From NCBI GenBank assembly GCA_031422555.1, contig JANPLZ010000057.1, forward strand, positions 1-27,831: 27,831 nt of DNA, in the 5' to 3' direction. The position numbers and the translations under genes were made by a program. The DNA comes from JANNAT01 sp031422555. Lineage in GTDB: Bacteria > Pseudomonadota > Alphaproteobacteria > Rhodobacterales > Rhodobacteraceae. Positions 1 through 7,787 of this stretch are shown here, piece by piece (within the stretch, counting starts at the first letter, position 1; every line of letters begins with the position of its first letter). The notes under the pieces are model-generated. The model saw nothing but the letters and a program-made list of their open reading frames with translations, did not search any database and had not been told where the DNA came from.

Positions 1-647
1 CGGGTATAGCCGTCAATCAACGCCGCCTCTTCGTATTCGCGCGGTATCTCGTCGATAAACCCCTTCAGCAGCCAGACCGCCAGACTGATATTTACCGCCG
101 TATACAGCAAAATCATGCCCAGATGCGTGTCCGAAAGGCCCAATTGGCGATACATCAGGAAAATTGGGATCGCCACGGCGATGGGCGGCATCATCCTTGT
201 GGACAGGATGAAAAACAACAGATCGTCCTTCAGCGGCACCTTGAAGCGTGAAAAACCATACGCCGCCAAGGTGCCCAAAACGATGGACAGGAACGTCGAA
301 CCAAAGCCGATGATCACCGAATTCATGAACCGCTCGCCAAACTTTGACGGACCGACGATGACCATATCGCGCGACCGCGCCACCCGGTCGGCCAATGTTT
401 CGGGCGGTGGCAAAGCGGCCAGTTGTTCCGGCGTCACCCGTGTGCGGGTGGTGAACAGGTTAACATAGCCTTCCAAGGACGGTGCAAAGATCACTTTTGG
501 CGGATAGCTGATGCTGTCGGGGCCAGATTTGAACCCGGTGATCATGATCCAGACAATCGGCAGAATGGTGATCAGCGCATAGGTGACCACCAGAAATCCA
601 GCCACCCATTTTTGCCGCCCCGATGGTTCTGTTATGGAATAGCTCAT
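1..647 (-). CDS. Carbohydrate ABC transporter permease, MalG type (partial, 3' end outside window)
   Basis: Inner-membrane permease subunit of a sugar ABC importer. Reading from an ATG at 647 gives 215 codons with no stop before the window edge, so the C-terminus is missing. The N-terminus has a cytoplasmic stretch (MSYSITEPSGRQKW) followed by a first membrane segment. Near the visible end lies the EAA-loop signature (EEAALIDGYTR), the contact site for the ATPase subunit in this family. The start overlaps the stop of the upstream permease gene by 4 bases (ATGA), which indicates co-translation as the second permease of a MalF/MalG pair. The substrate cannot be told from sequence. The ATPase gene is not visible and probably lies beyond the left edge. 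Confidence 0.9.
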   Translation of the reverse strand, partial: MSYSITEPSGRQKWVAGFLVVTYALITILPIVWIMITGFKSGPDSISYPPKVIFAPSLEGYVNLFTTRTRVTPEQLAALPPPETLADRVARSRDMVIVGPSKFGERFMNSVIIGFGSTFLSIVLGTLAAYGFSRFKVPLKDDLLFFILSTRMMPPIAVAIPIFLMYRQLGLSDTHLGMILLYTAVNISLAVWLLKGFIDEIPREYEEAALIDGYT

Positions 648-1591
648 CGTTCTTTGACCTTATTCAGGGCTTTGACGTAGATCGAGGCTAGGCCAAAGAC
701 CGTAACAAACAGGATAATCGCGTAGGCCGAGGCATAGCCGGTGCGCCATTTCTCAAACGCTTCGCGTTTCAGGTTGATCGAGGTTAATTCGGTCGTAGAC
801 CCCGGCCCGCCACCCGTAAGCTGCACCACCAGATCAAACATCTTGAAATTCTCGATGCCGCGAAACAACACGGCCAGCATCAGAAACGGCAGCACCATCG
901 GAATGGTGATGGTGAAAAACTGCCGCAGCTTGGACGCGCGATCAATTTCTGCGGCCTCATAAATATAGTCGGGAATAGACCGCAGCCCCGCCAGACAGAT
1001 CAGCATCACGAACGGCGTCCACATCCAAGTATCGACTATCACGATAGCCCAGGGTGCCAGACTGACCGACCCGATCATCTGAAAGCTGGACGGATCAACG
1101 CCCGAGAAAAACGAAACGATGTAATTGAACAACCCGATTTGCGGCTGATACAAAAACGTCCAGAAATTTCCCACCACCGCCGGCGACAGCATCATCGGCA
1201 GCACGATGATCGTGGTCCACATGTCTGATCCGCGAAATTTGCGGTTGATCAGCCAGGCAAGGGTAAAACCGATCAAGACTTGCAACAGGATGGTCCAGAA
1301 CAAGAAATGCGCGGTGGCCTGCATTGACGCCCAAGTGTCGGGATCGGTCAGAATTTTGCGGTAGTTGTCCAAACCCACCCATTCAACCTCTTTTCCCGGC
1401 CGGTTGGCGCGAAAATTGGTGAACGACAACCGAATCGTCCAGATCAGCGGGAATATGTTGACCGCCAACAACAAAACGATCGTCGGCCCAACAAACAGCC
1501 AGGCGATGGCGCGGTCAGACAGGCCACGCACCCGGCGTGCGAACGGCTTTGGCGTCGCGTTGGCCGCGCGCATGATGGGGGATTGCGACAT
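644..1591 (-). CDS. Carbohydrate ABC transporter permease, MalF type
   Basis: First membrane-spanning permease subunit of the sugar importer, 315 aa, a usual length for the family. A cytoplasmic N-terminus of about 25 residues precedes several hydrophobic segments (the first around LFVGPTIVLLLAVNIFPLIW). The EAA loop near the C-terminus (YEAAEIDRASKLRQFF, then TIPMVLP) docks the ATPase. The start at 1591 is supported by AGGA seven bases upstream. The gene follows the binding-protein gene after a 153-base gap that contains two strong hairpins, and its end overlaps the next permease start by 4 bases. Family assignment is secure; substrate is not. Confidence 0.93.
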   Translation of the reverse strand: MSQSPIMRAANATPKPFARRVRGLSDRAIAWLFVGPTIVLLLAVNIFPLIWTIRLSFTNFRANRPGKEVEWVGLDNYRKILTDPDTWASMQATAHFLFWTILLQVLIGFTLAWLINRKFRGSDMWTTIIVLPMMLSPAVVGNFWTFLYQPQIGLFNYIVSFFSGVDPSSFQMIGSVSLAPWAIVIVDTWMWTPFVMLICLAGLRSIPDYIYEAAEIDRASKLRQFFTITIPMVLPFLMLAVLFRGIENFKMFDLVVQLTGGGPGSTTELTSINLKREAFEKWRTGYASAYAIILFVTVFGLASIYVKALNKVKER

Positions 1592-1612
1592 GTGATGTTC
1601 CTGTAGGGGATT

Positions 1613-1641
1613 GGGGCATCCCGGTGGATTTGGGATGCCCC
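1613..1641 (-). repeat. Intercistronic hairpin (10-bp perfect stem)
   Basis: The arms at 1613-1622 and 1632-1641 are exact inverted repeats (GGGGCATCCC/GGGATGCCCC) around a 9-base loop. The hairpin lies just upstream of the MalF-type start, in the mRNA between the binding-protein gene and the permease. There is no T-tract after it on the minus strand, so it looks more like an mRNA stabiliser or a partial barrier to expression than a full terminator. That role is inferred. Confidence 0.75.
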
Positions 1642-1644
1642 CGC

Positions 1645-1677
1645 GTCAGTCGCCCTTGGCCCGGGCGGTTGACTGAC
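1645..1677 (-). repeat. Second intercistronic hairpin (GTCAGTC/GACTGAC stem)
   Basis: The 7-base inverted repeats at 1645-1651 and 1671-1677 enclose a further GCCC/GGGC pairing. The element is directly adjacent to the 10-bp hairpin at 1613-1641, giving a tandem stem-loop block downstream of the binding-protein gene. Such blocks are known in ABC importer operons to keep binding-protein mRNA more abundant than permease mRNA. For this locus the function is an inference. Confidence 0.65.
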
Positions 1678-1744
1678 AAAGGCGGTTGCAGTGCAGACGA
1701 AACAAACACTGCCAAAAACTGGCCTGCCTGCGCTGCAGATCGAC

Positions 1745-3058
1745 TTACAGCTTGCCTTCTTCTTCGAAAATGCCGGTCCAATCAACGATCAGCCCGTCCA
1801 ACGCTTCTTTTGCGGTGCCCTGATCGGCCACAACATAATCATGCATCCGCTTTTGCATCGCCAACAACAGCTCGGCGTAGACCGGCTCTTGCCAAAAGTC
1901 CTGCACGCCCGACATCGCTTCAAGGAAATCACCGGCGAAAGGCTGACTGGTTACGAAAGACGGATCGTTCAGCACCGCGTTTGAACAGGAATAGCCGCCC
2001 AGTTTCCACCATTTGGCCTGCACATCAGCCTTGGCGAACCACTTGATGTATTCCAAAGCTGCGTCTTGCTTGTCGGAATAGGCCACCACCGAAATGCCCT
2101 GACCGCCCAAAGTAGACGCCGCAACCTTTTGGCCGGGGTTCACAAAAAAGTCGATCTTGCCTTCCAGCGCCGCGTCCTGCGCCAGGCCGGGGAAGAACGC
2201 AAACCAGTTCATGCCCATGGCAACCTGTCCAGATTTGAACGCATCCAACGTCTCACCCATGTAGGCATTGGTATAGCCGGGGGGGGTATTTTTATAAAGT
2301 TCCTTGTAGAATTCAAGCCCAGCCACCGCGTCGGCGCTGTTGACGGCCCCTTCCATGTCATACTTGCCGGGGGTGTTTTCATATTTGAAACCAAAGGGAT
2401 ACAACGCACTTGTGATGCCCATTGTAATGCCTTCGGACCCTCGCTCGGTAAAGATCGACGCACCATAAACGGTCTGGCCATCAATTTCACGCCCGTTAAA
2501 GAATTTGGCGATGTCCAGCAATTCCAATTGGGTTTTCGGCTCTGCCAGATCGCGGCCATAGGCGGCTTTGAATTCCGCGCGCAGATCTTCACGGGCAAAC
2601 CAATCTTTGCGGTAGAACCACCCGTTGGCATCACCCATCGCGGGCAGGGCGTAATAATTCGGCGTGCCCTTTGGCCAGGTCGAATAGGCATTCACGGTCG
2701 CCGGGGCAAAATCATCCATGCTTATGCCTTCTTTGTCGAAGAAGTCGTTCAGCTTGACGTAATGGCCGTTTTCAGCGCCGCCGCCGATCCACTGACTGTC
2801 ACCGATCAGCAAATCACACAGCTTGCCGCCCGAGTTCAGCTCATTCTGAATACGATCGCCAAAATTTGGCCACGGAATGAATTCGAATTTCATCGTATGA
2901 CCGGATTCGGCTTCAAATTCCTTGGAAAGTTCAACCAAGGCATTTGCCGGATCCCAAGCAGCCCAGCACAGCGTCAATTCTTCCGCCATCGCGGCATTTG
3001 TGGCCAGTGTTGAAACAGAAAGCGCGGCCATTGCCAGCGCTGTTTTGCGAAATTTCAT
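1745..3058 (-). CDS. Sugar ABC transporter periplasmic substrate-binding protein
   Basis: Extracellular solute-binding protein (family 1, MalE/UgpB-like), 437 aa. It captures sugar in the periplasm and delivers it to the two downstream permeases. The N-terminus is a Sec signal peptide (MKFRKTALAMAALSVSTLAT) with probable cleavage after AMA near residue 25, followed by an open ELTLCWAAWDPANALVEL strand typical of the fold. A cysteine at mature residue 6 does not sit in a lipobox. The start at 3058 is chosen because GGAGG stands seven bases upstream; an in-frame ATG five codons earlier lies across this ribosome site and is less likely. The gene is first in the transport operon, downstream of a palindromic operator. 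The ligand is unknown. Confidence 0.93.
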   Translation of the reverse strand: MKFRKTALAMAALSVSTLATNAAMAEELTLCWAAWDPANALVELSKEFEAESGHTMKFEFIPWPNFGDRIQNELNSGGKLCDLLIGDSQWIGGGAENGHYVKLNDFFDKEGISMDDFAPATVNAYSTWPKGTPNYYALPAMGDANGWFYRKDWFAREDLRAEFKAAYGRDLAEPKTQLELLDIAKFFNGREIDGQTVYGASIFTERGSEGITMGITSALYPFGFKYENTPGKYDMEGAVNSADAVAGLEFYKELYKNTPPGYTNAYMGETLDAFKSGQVAMGMNWFAFFPGLAQDAALEGKIDFFVNPGQKVAASTLGGQGISVVAYSDKQDAALEYIKWFAKADVQAKWWKLGGYSCSNAVLNDPSFVTSQPFAGDFLEAMSGVQDFWQEPVYAELLLAMQKRMHDYVVADQGTAKEALDGLIVDWTGIFEEEGKL

Positions 3059-3084
3059 TGGTAGTCCTCCCATTGATCCCGGAT

Positions 3085-3113
3085 TTCGAATCGAGTCCGC
3101 ACCGGGCTGTCAA
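3085..3113 (-). promoter_or_regulatory. Candidate promoter for the sugar transport operon
   Basis: On the minus strand a perfect -35 hexamer TTGACA (3113-3108) is followed after 17 bases by TTCGAA (3090-3085), a weak match to a -10. It lies about 30 bases upstream of the binding-protein start. The palindromic operator is some 40 bases further upstream, so either repression works at a distance or the real promoter is closer to the palindrome. Confidence 0.4.
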
Positions 3114-3150
3114 ATTGTTAACCGAAACATCCCCAGTCCGTCCAGTCATT

Positions 3151-3170
3151 TTTGAGGTGCGCACCTCAAA
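3151..3170. promoter_or_regulatory. Palindromic operator O1, probable LacI-family site
   Basis: A perfect 20-bp palindrome, TTTGAGGTGCGCACCTCAAA, with the central CG typical of LacI-family operators. It lies between the lacI-type gene end (3183) and the binding-protein start (3058). A 16-of-20 match recurs upstream of the regulator gene at 4247-4266, which links both sites to the same protein. Binding by the adjacent regulator is inferred. Confidence 0.8.
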
Positions 3171-3182
3171 TTTTGAAAATCC

Positions 3183-4211
3183 TTAGTCGAGGTTGTCTTT
3201 TACCAATATCTCGATGCGGATGCGCTCTTGCTCTGCCATGATGGGCCGCTGATCCCGGGTGGCGCGCAGGGTGCGGATGGCGCTGCGGATGATGTGGCCA
3301 AGGTCTTGGGTGATCACGGCATCCAATTGATCACGACGCAATCCGTCGCGGGTTGTTTCGGTCAATTCATGCGCAATGATCCGGATTTTACCGATCAATC
3401 CCATTTGCGCCAGCAGTCCCATCATCACCCGGTTGCCGCCGCCCATGGAATAGATTCCCTGCAAATCAGGATGGGTCGACAACATCCGGCGCAAGGCCGT
3501 GTCCAGCGTCACCGGATCGTCGTGGCCTTCGATCGTTGCCAGCACTTCGATCTGCGAAAACCCTTGGGCAATTGCCTGATCAAATCCCAAACGACGGTCA
3601 AGACTATCCCATGCCTGCAGCGAACTGGTCATCACTGCCACCTTGGCCTTGCCTTGCGGCAGCATTTTGCCCATCAAGCTGCCAGCGGTGCGTCCGGCTG
3701 CCAAGTTATTGATGCCAATAAAGTAATCAACACCAGAGTTTGGCAAATCCGAGATAATCGCCACCGTCGCCACCCCGCGCGCGCGCAACCGCCGCACCGC
3801 ATCGCGCAAAGGCGGGGTTTCCAGCGCCATGATCACCACGCCGTCAACACCGTCGGGCGCAATCAGATCCAGCGAGCCCGCCAAAGCGTGCGGATCGTCA
3901 CCTTCAAACTGTTCCAGCCGCAAATCAACCCGGTCCGCAATGGCGGCTTTGGCCGTCTTTTTCACCGCAAAACAGACTTCGGTCAGAAACTGGCCGTTCC
4001 CTTTGGGCACAAAGGCAATCACCTTGAAATCACGTTTGCGCGCCAGATTTGCCGCGAACGGATCGCGCACAAAGCCGATTTTTTCGATGGCCTGATTGAC
4101 CTTGTCAACCGTGACCTGCCGCACACCGGGACGCGAGTTCAGCACTCGGTCAACAGTGGCAAGGCTGACGCCCGCGGCATCTGCCAAATCATTGATGGTT
4201 GGACGTAACAT
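3183..4211 (-). CDS. LacI-family transcriptional regulator of the sugar locus
   Basis: Sugar-responsive DNA-binding regulator, 342 aa. The N-terminal helix-turn-helix is clear (PTINDLADAAGVSLATVDRV, then LNSRPGVR as recognition and hinge start). The rest is a periplasmic-binding-protein-like effector domain (for example GVDGVVIMALETPP and GINNLAAGRTAGSLMGKML). The length is normal for the family. The gene lies directly upstream of the binding-protein gene on the same strand, and both are preceded by near-identical palindromes, so it probably represses the transport operon and itself until a sugar ligand binds. The ribosome site is weak (GGGG before the ATG). The effector is probably the transported sugar or a catabolite. 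Confidence 0.92.
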   Translation of the reverse strand: MLRPTINDLADAAGVSLATVDRVLNSRPGVRQVTVDKVNQAIEKIGFVRDPFAANLARKRDFKVIAFVPKGNGQFLTEVCFAVKKTAKAAIADRVDLRLEQFEGDDPHALAGSLDLIAPDGVDGVVIMALETPPLRDAVRRLRARGVATVAIISDLPNSGVDYFIGINNLAAGRTAGSLMGKMLPQGKAKVAVMTSSLQAWDSLDRRLGFDQAIAQGFSQIEVLATIEGHDDPVTLDTALRRMLSTHPDLQGIYSMGGGNRVMMGLLAQMGLIGKIRIIAHELTETTRDGLRRDQLDAVITQDLGHIIRSAIRTLRATRDQRPIMAEQERIRIEILVKDNLD

Positions 4212-4246
4212 ATTGGCCCCGCGCCGCGCTGTGATCTTATACTGTC

Positions 4247-4266
4247 AATGAGGTGCGCAAATCAAA
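4247..4266. promoter_or_regulatory. Imperfect operator O2 upstream of the lacI-type gene
   Basis: The sequence AATGAGGTGCGCAAATCAAA matches the perfect palindrome at 3151-3170 in 16 of 20 positions, with an identical TGAGGTGCGCA core. It lies 36 bases upstream of the regulator start codon and suggests autoregulation. One half-site is degraded, so it may be the weaker of the two sites. Confidence 0.65.
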
Positions 4267-4370
4267 TGCAACGTTTTGCGCTGCCTTCACTTTGCAGCAG
4301 CACGCTTTGAGTCATATTTGCCGTGCAGTTGGTCGATCAGCCGCATGACAGAGCCAAAATGAACAAAGAG

Positions 4371-5108
4371 TCAGGTATTGGTCCAGCCACCATCAATCAA
4401 ATGCGTGGTCCCCGTGGTATAGGCCGCCTCATCGGACGCCAGATACACCACCAAAGCGGCAATTTCTTCGGCCCGGCCAATCCGGCCAATCGGTTGGCGG
4501 GCAATAAACGCCTTTTTCGCCGCGTCATAGTCACCGGTGGCATGCAGCCTTTGCTCCAATGACGGACTTTCCACTGTGCCGGGACAGATCACGTTACAGC
4601 GGATGCCTTGGGTGATGAAATCGGCGGCAATTGCCTTGCTGATACCGATCACACCGGCCTTCGAGGCACCGTAGACAAAGCGGTTCGGGGCGGCGATAAC
4701 CGACGACACCGCCGAAGCCATATTTATGATACTGCCGCCACCGGCTGCCAGCATACCGGGCAAAAATGCTCGGCACATCCGGTACATCGCGGTCATATTC
4801 AGATCAAGGCTAAAGGCCCATTGATCTTCGTCACAGTCCAGAATGTTGCCCGCCGCAACAAAGCCCGCGCAATTGAACAGCACGTTCACATCGCCCGCCG
4901 CCGCAACAGCCGCCGCGATAGACGCCGGATCGCGCACATCCAGCACCCGGGTTTCGATGGCGTCATGCTGCAAGGTTGCCAGTGTGTCGGCGTTCAGATC
5001 GGTGGCAATAACCTGCGCGCCCTCTTGTGCCATGGCAAGGGCACTGGCGCGGCCAATTCCCTGCCCCGCCGCCGTAATCAGCACCCGCTTGCCCGTCAAC
5101 CGTCCCAT
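4371..5108 (-). CDS. SDR-family NAD(P)-dependent oxidoreductase, BDH2 / ketodeoxyfuconate dehydrogenase-like
   Basis: Cytoplasmic classical short-chain dehydrogenase, 245 aa. The cofactor motif is TAAGQGIG (residues 12-19), with NCAG at 79-82. Catalytic residues are Ser132, Tyr146 and Lys150 (YGASK), and Arg143 matches the substrate arginine of human BDH2. The opening (MGRLTGKRVLITAAGQGIG), the segment around GNILDCDEDQWAFSLDLNM and the C-terminal IDGGW closely resemble human BDH2, whose bacterial relatives include 2-keto-3-deoxy-L-fuconate dehydrogenases. Beside a sugar importer and LacI regulator, a role in deoxysugar or sugar-acid breakdown is the best inference. The start at 5108 has AGGA eight bases upstream; an upstream in-frame ATG would add 26 unrelated residues. 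Confidence 0.88.
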   Translation of the reverse strand: MGRLTGKRVLITAAGQGIGRASALAMAQEGAQVIATDLNADTLATLQHDAIETRVLDVRDPASIAAAVAAAGDVNVLFNCAGFVAAGNILDCDEDQWAFSLDLNMTAMYRMCRAFLPGMLAAGGGSIINMASAVSSVIAAPNRFVYGASKAGVIGISKAIAADFITQGIRCNVICPGTVESPSLEQRLHATGDYDAAKKAFIARQPIGRIGRAEEIAALVVYLASDEAAYTTGTTHLIDGGWTNT

Positions 5109-5197
5109 ACCCGCAATCCTGTCTGACCAAAGTTGTTGCCAGTTTTGGCCAGAACGCGGGCGGGCTGCAAGGCAAAATCGCCCCAAACGCAGGCGGG

Positions 5198-5740
5198 TTA
5201 ACCGGGTTGGATGGCCCGATCAATCGCTTCGGTGATCACGGTCGCCGTCGGTTCGGTGTCTGATCCCCAAGCCGCAATAAACTGCCCATCTGCGCCAAGC
5301 AAAACCTTGTTGAAATTCCAGTCCGGCACAAAGCCAGCAGTATCGCGCAGCCAGCCAAACAGCGGATGCAGATCGCCACTGGCCACATGTTCGATCGTGG
5401 TCATCGGCAGGGTCAGGGCATAATTCAGGTCGCAAAACTCTTTCACCGCGGCGTCCGAGGCCAATTCTTGATTGAAATCATTCGACGGCACCGCCAACAC
5501 AATGGCGCGGCCCTGATACTGATCCGACAGAACCTGCAGTGTCTGATACTGCGGGGTATAGCCGCACATAGAGGCGGTGTTGACGATCAAAACCGGCATA
5601 CCGCGCCAATCCGATGTCTCGTAGGTGCCGCCGTCGATTGAGGCAAACCTAAAGGCTGGCGCATCGACGCCACCAGTGGCGGCACTTGCCATCCACAGGA
5701 TGCTAACCACCAACGCGCCATGGCTAATCTTTTTGCTCAT
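5198..5740 (-). CDS. Glutathione peroxidase-family protein with signal peptide
   Basis: Thiol peroxidase of the glutathione peroxidase family, 180 aa. An N-terminal hydrophobic segment (KKISHGALVVSILWMASAAT) looks like a signal peptide with cleavage near residues 21-25, so it probably acts in the periplasm. The peroxidatic residue is Cys59 in NTASMCGYTPQY, a cysteine rather than selenocysteine. Gln91 (NDFNQE) and Trp141/Asn142 (DWNFNKVLL) complete the family tetrad, and Cys103 could be the resolving cysteine. The start at 5740 has AAGGAG seven bases upstream. The gene is not clearly in an operon with either neighbour. Family is confident; reductant and substrate are unknown. Confidence 0.9.
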   Translation of the reverse strand: MSKKISHGALVVSILWMASAATGGVDAPAFRFASIDGGTYETSDWRGMPVLIVNTASMCGYTPQYQTLQVLSDQYQGRAIVLAVPSNDFNQELASDAAVKEFCDLNYALTLPMTTIEHVASGDLHPLFGWLRDTAGFVPDWNFNKVLLGADGQFIAAWGSDTEPTATVITEAIDRAIQPG

Positions 5741-5997
5741 CGGACTGCTCCTTAATATTTGCATTTTATACGCCGCGTGGGGGTAGACCAGATCACTCGC
5801 GGGCCAATTCATCGCGCAAAGGCACGGCAATAAACTTGTGAAAACTGGGATCGGCCCGGATGCCCAAGGCGCGCTCGGGCTGCCAGACAAATCACGCTGG
5901 GTGCCCCCGCGCCAAAGATCGCACTTTTGGTGGCTGCAAACCTTTTGTGCAGCCCCGCAAGCCTGACATCCGTTTCGACGTGGCCCAGCCAGGAAAG

Positions 5998-6777
5998 TTA
6001 CGCGCCCTGACCGGCGACACTTGCCGCGATCACCAGCCACGACGTTATTTCGGTGATTTGCTGGGCGGCCCCCAACACATCGCCGGTTTGCCCGCCAATC
6101 TGGCGCAGGGCCAGCGTGCCTAGGCCAACCAACGCAAAGGCCACCGCCAGCGTCACAAAAACTGCAACCAGCGGCCCCAGCAAGACAACGGCCCCCGCCA
6201 CCCCAATTGCGCCCGCAATCGCCGCACCTGTCCAATCCCCCCCCGATGCCGACCGGCCCAAGCCATTGTCGCGGGCCGGTGGCAAGGCCACCATCAGCGC
6301 GGGCAATCCGGCACGGCTGACCACCGCCACCGCCACGACGGCGCAAACCGCACTGGCGGGGCTTATGGCAGCGACAAATGCCAGCGCTTGCCAACGCAAT
6401 CCAATCGACAAAATCAACGCCAAAGTGCCGTAACTGCCGATCCTGCTGTCGCGCATGATCTCCAGCTTGCGCGCGCGGGTCTGTCCGCCGCCAAAGCCAT
6501 CCGCCAGATCGGCAAGACCGTCTTCGTGCAACGCGCCCGTGGCCAGAACCGCCGCAACCACCGCAAGGCCCGCAGCCAACAGCGGGGGCAGCCCAAACCA
6601 ATGGGCAACCGACACCGCAAGACCCGCCACCGCGCCGACGATCAATCCCACCAAAGGAAACGCCCATGCCGCATCGCGCAACTGGGGCGCCGCCCCGGCA
6701 ATATTTCCCGCAGGCAGCCGCGTCAGCAGCATCATCGCCACCTGAACCTGCGCCAAGACCTGCCGCGCGTCTGTCAT
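5998..6777 (-). CDS. cobS: Adenosylcobinamide-GDP ribazoletransferase (cobalamin synthase)
   Basis: Integral membrane enzyme that joins adenosylcobinamide-GDP to alpha-ribazole (or its phosphate) in the last assembly steps of adenosylcobalamin; called CobV in Pseudomonas denitrificans. 259 aa, with several hydrophobic segments and the family signature GALHEDGLADLADGFGGG at residues 81-98, followed by RKLEIMRDSRIGSYG. Its start overlaps the cobT stop by 4 bases (ATGA). It is last in the cobU-cobT-cobS unit. The name must not be confused with the CobS chelatase subunit of other naming schemes. Confidence 0.96.
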   Translation of the reverse strand: MTDARQVLAQVQVAMMLLTRLPAGNIAGAAPQLRDAAWAFPLVGLIVGAVAGLAVSVAHWFGLPPLLAAGLAVVAAVLATGALHEDGLADLADGFGGGQTRARKLEIMRDSRIGSYGTLALILSIGLRWQALAFVAAISPASAVCAVVAVAVVSRAGLPALMVALPPARDNGLGRSASGGDWTGAAIAGAIGVAGAVVLLGPLVAVFVTLAVAFALVGLGTLALRQIGGQTGDVLGAAQQITEITSWLVIAASVAGQGA

Positions 6778-7784
6778 GCTTCAGAGACCCCGGCCTCGCC
6801 GAAGGTGGCCATGCCGTTGTGGCATTCAAGGGCTGCGCGCAAAATGCCCAAAGCCAGGGCAGCACCCGATCCTTCGCCCAACCGCATGTCAAATTCCAAA
6901 ATCGCGCGTTTGTTGATGGCCGCCAGCAGATGGCGATGGCCCGGCTCGGCACTGGCATGGCCGACAAGGCAATGATCCAGCAACGCCGGGTCTGCCGCAT
7001 ACAGCACCGCCGCCGCCGCCGAACAAATGAACCCGTCCAGAATAACCGGAATGCGCGCCGCCCGGGCCGCCAGCACCGCGCCGCAAATCGCTGCTTGCTC
7101 GCGCCCGCCAAGGGCTGCCAGCACATGCGCCGCATTCAGCCCATGATGCCGCGCAAGGCCCGCCTTTATCGCCGATACTTTGCGCGCGATACCATCCGCG
7201 TCCGACCCGGTGCCCGGCCCCACCCAATCGGCAACCTCGCCCCCAAACAGCGCCGCACACAGCGCCGCCGCAACCGTCGAATTGCCAATACCCATTTCAC
7301 CCAAGATCAGCACATCCGCCGCAGTATCGACCGCCGCAGCCCCGGCATTCATCGCGGCCAGACAGTCAGCACCGCTCATGGCGGGGCCGGTGGTGAAATC
7401 GGCCGTGGGCCGGTCCAGATCCAGCGCAATCACCGACAGCGCGGCCCCATTTGCCCGGCACAACTGGTTGATCGCCGCCCCACCTGCGGTAAAGTTGGCC
7501 ACCATCTGCGCGGTCACCGCTTGGGGATAAACATTCACCCCTTGGGCGCAAACCCCGTGATTGCCCGCAAACACCAATGCCTGCGCACGGGTGATCGTTG
7601 GGCGTGCGGTGCCACGCCACCCTGCCATGAACACCGCCAAATCTTCCAGCTTGCCCAAGGAACCCGGTGGTTTGGTCAGGCTGTTTTGCCGCGCCTGTGC
7701 GGCCGCAATCATCGCATCATCAGCGCTGGGCAATTGCCCCGCCAAAGTGGCTAGTTGATCCAGTGAATTCAAAACAAACGTCAT
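6774..7784 (-). CDS. cobT: Nicotinate-nucleotide--dimethylbenzimidazole phosphoribosyltransferase
   Basis: Cytoplasmic enzyme that moves phosphoribose from nicotinate mononucleotide to 5,6-dimethylbenzimidazole to form alpha-ribazole phosphate, the lower ligand (CobU in P. denitrificans). 336 aa, near usual length. Visible family motifs are KPPGSLGKLE (38-47), FAGNHGV (72-78), GEMGIGNST (162-170) and the catalytic glutamate Glu304 in EGSGAALAL. It starts 3 bases after cobU ends and overlaps cobS by 4 bases, so the three are very likely one operon. Confidence 0.97.
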   Translation of the reverse strand: MTFVLNSLDQLATLAGQLPSADDAMIAAAQARQNSLTKPPGSLGKLEDLAVFMAGWRGTARPTITRAQALVFAGNHGVCAQGVNVYPQAVTAQMVANFTAGGAAINQLCRANGAALSVIALDLDRPTADFTTGPAMSGADCLAAMNAGAAAVDTAADVLILGEMGIGNSTVAAALCAALFGGEVADWVGPGTGSDADGIARKVSAIKAGLARHHGLNAAHVLAALGGREQAAICGAVLAARAARIPVILDGFICSAAAAVLYAADPALLDHCLVGHASAEPGHRHLLAAINKRAILEFDMRLGEGSGAALALGILRAALECHNGMATFGEAGVSEA

Positions 7785-7787
7785 CGG

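Noticed and set aside
2066..3013. A 315-codon plus-strand frame opposite the binding-protein gene
   Set aside because: Mirror frame of a well-supported gene in high-GC DNA; no family signal and no ribosome site.
3228..4208. A 326-codon plus-strand frame opposite the LacI-type gene
   Set aside because: Shadow frame rich in His, Gln and Arg; the minus-strand regulator has a clear helix-turn-helix and the family length.
5198..7135. A 645-codon open frame on the minus strand
   Set aside because: Its last third is the real peroxidase gene; the first two thirds run out of frame through cobT and cobS and read as low-complexity Arg/Gly/Cys-rich sequence. The peroxidase start at 5740 has a strong ribosome site.
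6666..7754. A 362-codon plus-strand frame opposite cobT and cobS
   Set aside because: Arg/Pro/His-rich shadow of two secure genes.
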